Source of the DNA: Massilia sp. UBA2604
GTDB taxonomy: Bacteria; Pseudomonadota; Gammaproteobacteria; Burkholderiales; Burkholderiaceae_D
Direction of reading: 5' to 3'
NCBI GenBank assembly: GCA_002339265.1
Contig: DDKG01000095.1
Span: 1 to 9,454, forward strand
Length of the DNA: 9,454 nucleotides
Below the pieces are notes generated by a model. That model ran no database searches, was not told the origin of the DNA, and saw nothing but the letters and a program-made list of their open reading frames with translations. How positions within the stretch are numbered: the stretch's first letter is position 1; each line of letters opens with the position of its first letter. Position numbers and translations under genes: made by a program. Below are positions 5,831-9,454 of this stretch, piece by piece.

Positions 5831-7183
5831 TCAATCGCGCTCGTCGCTCTCATTTGTGCGGGTCATTTGCGGTATCACTTTGACCAGCAAGATGCGCGGC
5901 CCGTTCATCTTTTTGACCACGACGTCGAAATGCGGGAACCCGATGCGCTGTCCCTGCTTGGGGATGTCGCCCAGCTTTTCCATCAGCAGGCCGCCGACCG
6001 ACTCCACGTCTTCCAGCCCCATCTGCTCGTTGTCGATGTCGATCCCGAGCAGGCGCTCGAGCGAGAAGATCGGCAGGCTGGCCTTGCCGATATAGGTGCC
6101 GTCCGTCTGCTTGAGCCAGTCGTTTTCGTTCATCCGGAACTCGTCGCGGATCTCGCCCACCATCGCCCCCAGCAGGTTGTCCAGGGTGACGAAGCCGACC
6201 GGGCGCTTGCCTTTCTCGCCGATCAGTGCGAAGTGCGGCGCGCCGCCGCGGAAGCGCCGGAAGATGTCCTGGGCCGGCGTGCGCGCCGAGATCAGCTCGA
6301 CCGGGCGCAGGAATTGCGTCAGGTCGGTGACCGGGCGGCCCGCCTGCAGCGCGAAATACAGGTCCTTCAGGTGGATCACGCCCAGCACCTCTTCGCCCTC
6401 TTCATCGAAATACGGGTAGCGCGAAAAGCGGTTGCGGCGCACGGTTTCCAGGTTTTCTTCCAGCGAGCGGCTGGCGTACAGGGCGCTGACCTCGTTGATC
6501 GGCCGCATCAGTTCGGACACCTGCAGGGTGCTGAAGTCGAGCGACTGGGCCAGGATGTTGCGGTCGTCCTGGGTGATCTGCTCGCCCGGCGTGGTGGTGT
6601 TGGTATTGGTGCGCAGGATGAGCTTGAGCTCGTCGAGCGAGTAGTGAGTGTCGTGGCCGCCGGCGCCGGCCAGGCCGGCCATGCGCAGCACGCCGTTGGC
6701 GCTGGCGTTCAGGACGTAGATCGCCGGGTACATCGCCCAGTAGAAGGCGTACAGCGGCATGGCGCACCACAGGGCCACCGATTCCGGCAGCCGGATCGCC
6801 AGCGACTTGGGCGCCAGCTCGCCGACCACGATGTGCAGGAAGGAGATCACCGAGAAGGCGACGACGAAGGACACGCCGTGGATCAGTTCCTCGGAGGTGA
6901 CGCCGACGAAGGCGAACACCGGCTCGAGCAGGCTGGCGAAGGCCGGTTCGCCGACCCAGCCCAGGCCCAGCGAGGCCAGCGTGATGCCGAGCTGGCAGGC
7001 CGACAGGTAGGCGTCGAGCTGGCCGTGGACCGTGGCCAGGATGCGTCCACGCAGGCCGGTGGTCTTGGCGATCGCGCGCACGCGGGTCTTGCGCAGCGTG
7101 ACGATACTGAATTCGGCCGCCACGAAGAAGCCATTCAGCGCCACCAAAAAGAAGGCGAGAATGACGAATAAAAAGTTTTCCAT
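5831..7183 (-). CDS. CNNM/CorC (HlyC) family membrane protein with CBS domains
   Basis: The 450-residue protein has the standard CorC/HlyC architecture. An N-terminal DUF21/CNNM membrane domain (about 1-195) starts with 'LVALNGFFVAAEFSIVTLRKTRVRAIA' and includes 'LGLGWVGEPAF' and 'IVVGELAPKSLAIRLPE'. A CBS pair follows (about 215-335, 'LMRPINEVSALYAS' and 'GFVTLDNLLGAMVGEI'), then a C-terminal CorC_HlyC transporter-associated domain (about 350-435, 'VESVGGLLMEKLGDIPKQG'). Family members are linked to Mg2+/Co2+ efflux, to Na+/Mg2+ exchange, or to polyamine export in the case of E. coli PaeA/YtfL; the older 'hemolysin' name is not meaningful here. The ion is not deducible. The ATG at 7183 has no clear Shine-Dalgarno. 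It sits 58 bases after the NhaR-like gene on the same strand and may be co-transcribed with it. Confidence 0.92.
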   Translation of the reverse strand: MENFLFVILAFFLVALNGFFVAAEFSIVTLRKTRVRAIAKTTGLRGRILATVHGQLDAYLSACQLGITLASLGLGWVGEPAFASLLEPVFAFVGVTSEELIHGVSFVVAFSVISFLHIVVGELAPKSLAIRLPESVALWCAMPLYAFYWAMYPAIYVLNASANGVLRMAGLAGAGGHDTHYSLDELKLILRTNTNTTTPGEQITQDDRNILAQSLDFSTLQVSELMRPINEVSALYASRSLEENLETVRRNRFSRYPYFDEEGEEVLGVIHLKDLYFALQAGRPVTDLTQFLRPVELISARTPAQDIFRRFRGGAPHFALIGEKGKRPVGFVTLDNLLGAMVGEIRDEFRMNENDWLKQTDGTYIGKASLPIFSLERLLGIDIDNEQMGLEDVESVGGLLMEKLGDIPKQGQRIGFPHFDVVVKKMNGPRILLVKVIPQMTRTNESDERD

Positions 7184-7188
7184 ACCGG

Positions 7189-7204
7189 TTTTGTATTAAC
7201 AAAA
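7189..7204. repeat. Small AT-rich inverted repeat before the CorC-family start
   Basis: ttttgt (7189-7194) and acaaaa (7199-7204) are perfect complements around a 4-base loop, directly upstream of the CorC-family ATG. It would occupy the ribosome binding region of that mRNA. The stem is A/T-rich and weak; it could be an operator or chance. The 58-base gap (7184-7241) shows no convincing terminator; a TTGTACAA palindrome at about 7223-7230 is the only other symmetry. Confidence 0.3.
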
Positions 7205-7241
7205 GGCAAAGCAAGGGGTCATTGTACAACCTGGCCCGTCT

Positions 7242-8150
7242 TTACTCTTCGCCAAGCGCTTCCTTGTGCACGGCGGCCAGGATGGCCTCGACCGCCGGAT
7301 GCTTGATCTTGCGTTCATTCGAGATCGCATAGAAATGCTCGCGCACCTCGGGTACCCGGCCGACCAGCTCGGCGCCGAGCTGGATCTTGATCTCGGCCGC
7401 CGGCGCCGCCGGGGTGAAGAACAGGCCGAGCCCGCGTCGGCCGAAGGTGTTGAGCAGGGCGTTGTCCTCGAACTCGCCGACCACGTCGGGCCGGATCGCG
7501 TGGCGTTCGAACCAGTCGTCGATCTTGCCGCGCAGGGCATTGTTGCGGGTCGGGAGCAGGATCGGGGCGCCATGCAGCGAGGCCGGGAAGCCTTTCCGAT
7601 AATTTTTTGCCAGGGCCGGGGCGCCGACCACGAACATCTCGTTCTCGGACAGCAGGTGGCTGAACACGCGCAAGGTGGTCCCGGTCGGCACCGCGCGGTC
7701 GGTCAGCACGACGTCCAGCTTGTGCAGGGCCAGGTCGCCCAGCAGGGCTTCGTACTCGTCTTCGTGGCAGACCAGGCGCACGGGAATGGCGAGCTGGGTC
7801 GTCACCTCGAGCAGGCGGTAGGCGGTGAACTTGGGCAGCGAATCCGAGATGCCCACCGCGAGCCGGATGCGGGCGCTGTCCGAGGCATCCAGCGCTTCCT
7901 GCATCTGCTCTCCCAAAAGAAAGATCTGGTCGGCATAGGACAGCGCCAGGCGGCCCGCCTCGGTCAGGCTCAGGCGCCGGCCTTGCTGAGTGAACAAAGC
8001 TTTGCCAAACGCCTGCTCAAGCAGGGTAAGCTGTGTACTGACAGTCTGGATCGCCAGGCCAAGGCGTTCGGCGGCGCGCGTGATGCTGCCTTCCTTGGCC
8101 ACCACCCAGAAGTAATACAGGTGACGGAAATTGGGTGGCGCGTGGTTCAT
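7242..8150 (-). CDS. NhaR-like LysR-family transcriptional regulator
   Basis: The 302-residue LysR-type regulator has an N-terminal winged helix-turn-helix (about 8-66: 'FRHLYYFWVVAKEGSITRAAERLGLAIQTVSTQLTLLE') and a periplasmic-binding-like effector domain (about 90-300). It resembles E. coli NhaR, the Na+-responsive activator of nhaA, more than other LysR proteins I remember: the unusual start 'HLYYFWVVAKEGS', 'LHKLDVVLTDR', 'NWF/DWFERH', 'VVGEFEDNALLNTFG' and 'YAISNERKIKHPAVEAI' all have NhaR counterparts. No nhaA is in view. It diverges from the DUF475 gene across a 117-base gap, so by the usual LysR habit it probably controls that gene and represses itself. The start ATG at 8150 has only a poorly spaced AGAAG upstream. 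Confidence 0.9.
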   Translation of the reverse strand: MNHAPPNFRHLYYFWVVAKEGSITRAAERLGLAIQTVSTQLTLLEQAFGKALFTQQGRRLSLTEAGRLALSYADQIFLLGEQMQEALDASDSARIRLAVGISDSLPKFTAYRLLEVTTQLAIPVRLVCHEDEYEALLGDLALHKLDVVLTDRAVPTGTTLRVFSHLLSENEMFVVGAPALAKNYRKGFPASLHGAPILLPTRNNALRGKIDDWFERHAIRPDVVGEFEDNALLNTFGRRGLGLFFTPAAPAAEIKIQLGAELVGRVPEVREHFYAISNERKIKHPAVEAILAAVHKEALGEE

Positions 8151-8179
8151 GGCTTCTGTTTTTCGGAAGTAATATTTCG

Positions 8180-8208
8180 ATTATCTTCGCTTTTTCAATA
8201 AGAGCCAA
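8180..8208 (-). promoter_or_regulatory. Candidate promoter of the NhaR-like gene
   Basis: On the minus strand TTGGCT (8203-8208) and GATAAT (8180-8185) are 17 bases apart; the -10 matches consensus at 5 of 6 positions and the -35 at 4 of 6. Transcription would start near 8173, about 22 bases before the ATG at 8150. The -35 lies between the two copies of a direct repeat, so a protein bound there would affect both divergent promoters. Confidence 0.5.
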
Positions 8209-8220
8209 GCTTTTACAATA
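8191..8220 (+). promoter_or_regulatory. 20-bp-spaced direct repeat and candidate -10 for the DUF475 gene
   Basis: tttttcaata (8191-8200) and ttttacaata (8211-8220) differ at one base and are offset by exactly 20 bases, about two helical turns. The second copy contains TACAAT (8214-8219), a 5-of-6 match to the -10 consensus on the + strand, which would start transcription near 8226 with a leader of about 42 bases. The matching -35 position (8191-8196, tttttc) is poor, as expected for a promoter that depends on an activator such as a LysR protein. The remaining gap to 8267 holds no other clear signal apart from the ribosome binding site. Confidence 0.4.
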
Positions 8221-8253
8221 CAGCTCGCCGATACCATTGGCGCATAACTTATA

Positions 8254-8260
8254 AGAGGGA
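8254..8260 (+). promoter_or_regulatory. Ribosome binding site of the DUF475 gene
   Basis: AGAGGGA ends seven bases before the ATG at 8268. It is a good Shine-Dalgarno and confirms this start. Confidence 0.7.
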
Positions 8261-8267
8261 AAAACTT

Positions 8268-9317
8268 ATGAAGTACTTTACCTGGTCATTCATCGTGACC
8301 GCAGTCTGCCTGGCGCTCTCCGCCTGGTGGGGCTTCGAGCATGGCGGCATGAGCGCCGCGTTCACCGCACTGGGCGTGGCAGCCATCCTGGCGGTAATGG
8401 AAGTCTCGCTGTCCTTCGATAACGCCGTGGTCAACGCCTCGGTGCTCAAGGGCTGGGACGAGTTCTGGATCAAGCTGTTCCTGGGCGTCGGCATCATCAT
8501 CGCCGTGTTCGGCATGCGCCTGGTGTTCCCGCTGGTGATCGTGGCCGTGGCCGCGGACCTGGGCGCCATGGAGGTGTGGGACCTCGCGCTGACGGATCCG
8601 AAGGCGTTTTCCACCCACCTGACCAACCACCACGCCGAAGTGGCGGCCTTCGGCGGCATGTTCCTGCTGCTGGTGTTCCTGAACTTCATGCTGGACGACG
8701 AGAAAGAAACCCACTGGCTGGGCAACTTCGAGCAAAAGATCGGCGCGCTGGGCAAGGTGTCCTCGATCGCCGTGATGATCGCCATCGCCGCGCTGCTGTT
8801 CAGCATGACCTATGTTGACGAAGCGCAGAAGATGGTCGTCCTGATCGCGGGTATGTGGGGCATCCTGGTCTATGTCGGTGTCGACATGCTCAGCAGCATG
8901 CTGGAAAAGAGCGAATCCGAAGCCGGCGCCGTGGGCGATGCGGTCAAGAAGGGCGGTATCGGCGGCTTCCTGTACCTCGAAGTGCTGGATGCCTCGTTCT
9001 CGTTCGACGGCGTGATCGGCGCCTTCGCGATCACCAGCGACGTCGTGATCATCATGCTGGGCCTGGCGATCGGCGCGATGTTCGTGCGTTCGATGACCGT
9101 GTTCCTGGTCCGTAAAGGCACGCTGGACGAATACGTCTACCTGGAGCACGGCGCGCACTACGCGATCGGCATCCTGGCCGTGATCATGCTGGCGAGCATG
9201 AAGTGGCATGTGCCCGAGCTGATCACCGGCGGCGTCGGCGTGGCCTTCATCCTGGCTTCGCTGTGGAGTTCGCTGCAGTACAAGAAGAAGCACGCGGCGC
9301 TGGAAAGCGGCGTGTAA
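8268..9317 (+). CDS. DUF475 / TerC-superfamily integral membrane protein
   Basis: The 349-residue membrane protein belongs to DUF475, part of the TerC superfamily of tellurium/metal stress proteins. About nine hydrophobic segments are visible. Two internally related motifs mark the superfamily: 'MEVSLSFDNAVVNA' (44-57, Asp51) and 'LEVLDASFSFDGVIGAF' (237-253, Asp247), each an acidic residue in a membrane segment, consistent with an inverted or tandem duplication and possible metal contact. A polar loop (142-163) is followed by 'ALLFSMTYVDEAQ'. The substrate is not known; TerC relatives have been linked to metal loading of exported proteins and to Mn2+ export. The next gene encodes a TerD-family protein, the usual partner. 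It diverges from the NhaR-like regulator. Confidence 0.92.
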   Translation: MKYFTWSFIVTAVCLALSAWWGFEHGGMSAAFTALGVAAILAVMEVSLSFDNAVVNASVLKGWDEFWIKLFLGVGIIIAVFGMRLVFPLVIVAVAADLGAMEVWDLALTDPKAFSTHLTNHHAEVAAFGGMFLLLVFLNFMLDDEKETHWLGNFEQKIGALGKVSSIAVMIAIAALLFSMTYVDEAQKMVVLIAGMWGILVYVGVDMLSSMLEKSESEAGAVGDAVKKGGIGGFLYLEVLDASFSFDGVIGAFAITSDVVIIMLGLAIGAMFVRSMTVFLVRKGTLDEYVYLEHGAHYAIGILAVIMLASMKWHVPELITGGVGVAFILASLWSSLQYKKKHAALESGV

Positions 9318-9331
9318 GGCAGTACAGAATC

Positions 9332-9381
9332 CGCGGCGAGCGGCTGAACACCAGCTCGCTGCGTTTGCAACCCGGTGTTCA
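9332..9381 (+). ncRNA. Candidate H-type pseudoknot in the terD leader
   Basis: In the 84-base gap before terD, 9332-9341 can pair with 9354-9363 over 10 base pairs (one G-U at 9335/9360, the rest Watson-Crick). The 12-base loop of that stem contains tgaacacc (9345-9352), which is perfectly complementary to ggtgttca (9374-9381). The two stems interlock as an H-type pseudoknot: loop 1 of 3 bases, a 1-base junction, and loop 3 of 10 bases. This is a sterically reasonable geometry. It ends six bases before the terD ribosome binding site. The stems may instead be alternative hairpins with a shared segment. No U-run follows, so it is not an ordinary terminator. It matches no riboswitch class that I can name. 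Confidence 0.45.
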
Positions 9382-9387
9382 TTAACT

Positions 9388-9394
9388 AGGAGAG
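9388..9394 (+). promoter_or_regulatory. Ribosome binding site of the TerD-family gene
   Basis: AGGAGAG ends seven bases before the ATG at 9402; this is a near-ideal Shine-Dalgarno and fixes the start. It lies just 3' of the predicted pseudoknot, so folding could affect ribosome access. Confidence 0.8.
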
Positions 9395-9401
9395 TCTCAT
9401 C

Positions 9402-9454
9402 ATGGCAATCAGTCTGCAAAAAGGCGGCAACGTCAACCTGTCGAAAGAAGCCCC
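9402..9454 (+). CDS. TerD-family protein, N-terminal fragment
   Basis: Only the first 17 complete codons are in the window, reading MAISLQKGGNVNLSKEA, with the last two bases starting a Pro codon. This is the characteristic N-terminus of TerD/TerE/TerZ-family proteins (typically M-x-[IV]-S-L-x-K-G-G-N-V-x-L-[ST]-K), soluble calcium-binding proteins of the ter stress-resistance system. It follows the DUF475 gene by 84 bases on the same strand, so the two are probably one operon. Which ter paralogue it is cannot be decided from this fragment. The gene continues beyond the window end. Confidence 0.88.
   Translation, partial: MAISLQKGGNVNLSKEA

Noticed and set aside
5867..7171. Long + strand ORF (434 codons) opposite the CorC-family gene
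   Set aside because: It has His/Gln/Arg/Asp-rich low-complexity sequence with no family signature and lies wholly antisense to a well-supported gene; high-GC DNA readily yields such shadow frames.
9332..9366. Stem at 9332-9363 as an intrinsic terminator of the DUF475 transcript
   Set aside because: The GC-rich stem is followed by only three T residues and then GC, and a strong terD ribosome binding site follows without a new promoter that I can see.
8286..9419. Long - strand ORF (377 codons) opposite the DUF475 gene
   Set aside because: The translation is rich in His, Asp, Gln and Arg with no domain, and it mirrors the codon bias of the real gene on the other strand.

Overview
The window reads as a piece of a high-GC betaproteobacterial chromosome, most likely an Oxalobacteraceae relative of Massilia, Duganella or Janthinobacterium. 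That placement is inferred from the style of the proteins (heme O synthase followed by a SCO1 protein, a YdiK-type membrane protein, a DUF475/TerC protein followed by TerD) and from the strong G/C bias at third codon positions. It was not tested by a search. No tRNA, rRNA, CRISPR array, insertion sequence or integrase is visible.

Layout. (1) 1-970, + strand: the end of a cytochrome oxidase assembly operon, with the C-terminal part of heme O synthase (ctaB/cyoE) and a SCO1/SenC copper lipoprotein. (2) 965-1894: a lone, clearly lower-GC gene on the - strand, resembling the uracil-DNA glycosylase superfamily, with its AT-rich upstream region. Its stop codon overlaps the end of the SCO1 gene, and it looks horizontally acquired. 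(3) 1895-2971, + strand: an AI-2E/YdiK-family membrane protein whose stop codon is interlocked with that of the next gene as CTAG. (4) 5720 down to 2968, - strand: a compact three-gene unit made of an RsbQ-type alpha/beta hydrolase, a soluble PAS hybrid histidine kinase with a receiver domain, and a small exported protein of unknown function. (5) 7183-5831, - strand: a CNNM/CorC (HlyC) membrane protein with CBS domains. (6) 8150-7242, - strand: a NhaR-like LysR regulator. It diverges from (7) 8268 to the end, + strand: a DUF475/TerC-superfamily membrane protein and the first 53 bases of a TerD-family gene.

How the genes may work together. The most system-like part is the RsbQ-type hydrolase beside a PAS sensor kinase. 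In Bacillus subtilis, RsbQ activates the PAS-PP2C phosphatase RsbP. Here the same kind of hydrolase is genetically coupled to a two-component phosphorelay protein, so a hydrolase-generated signal may be read by the PAS domain and passed to a kinase. At the right end, a NhaR-like regulator, divergent promoters with a 20-bp-spaced direct repeat, a TerC-like protein and TerD form a probable ion or envelope stress unit. The 84-base gap between the DUF475 gene and terD can fold into an H-type pseudoknot just upstream of the terD ribosome binding site, which makes it a candidate undescribed cis-regulatory RNA.
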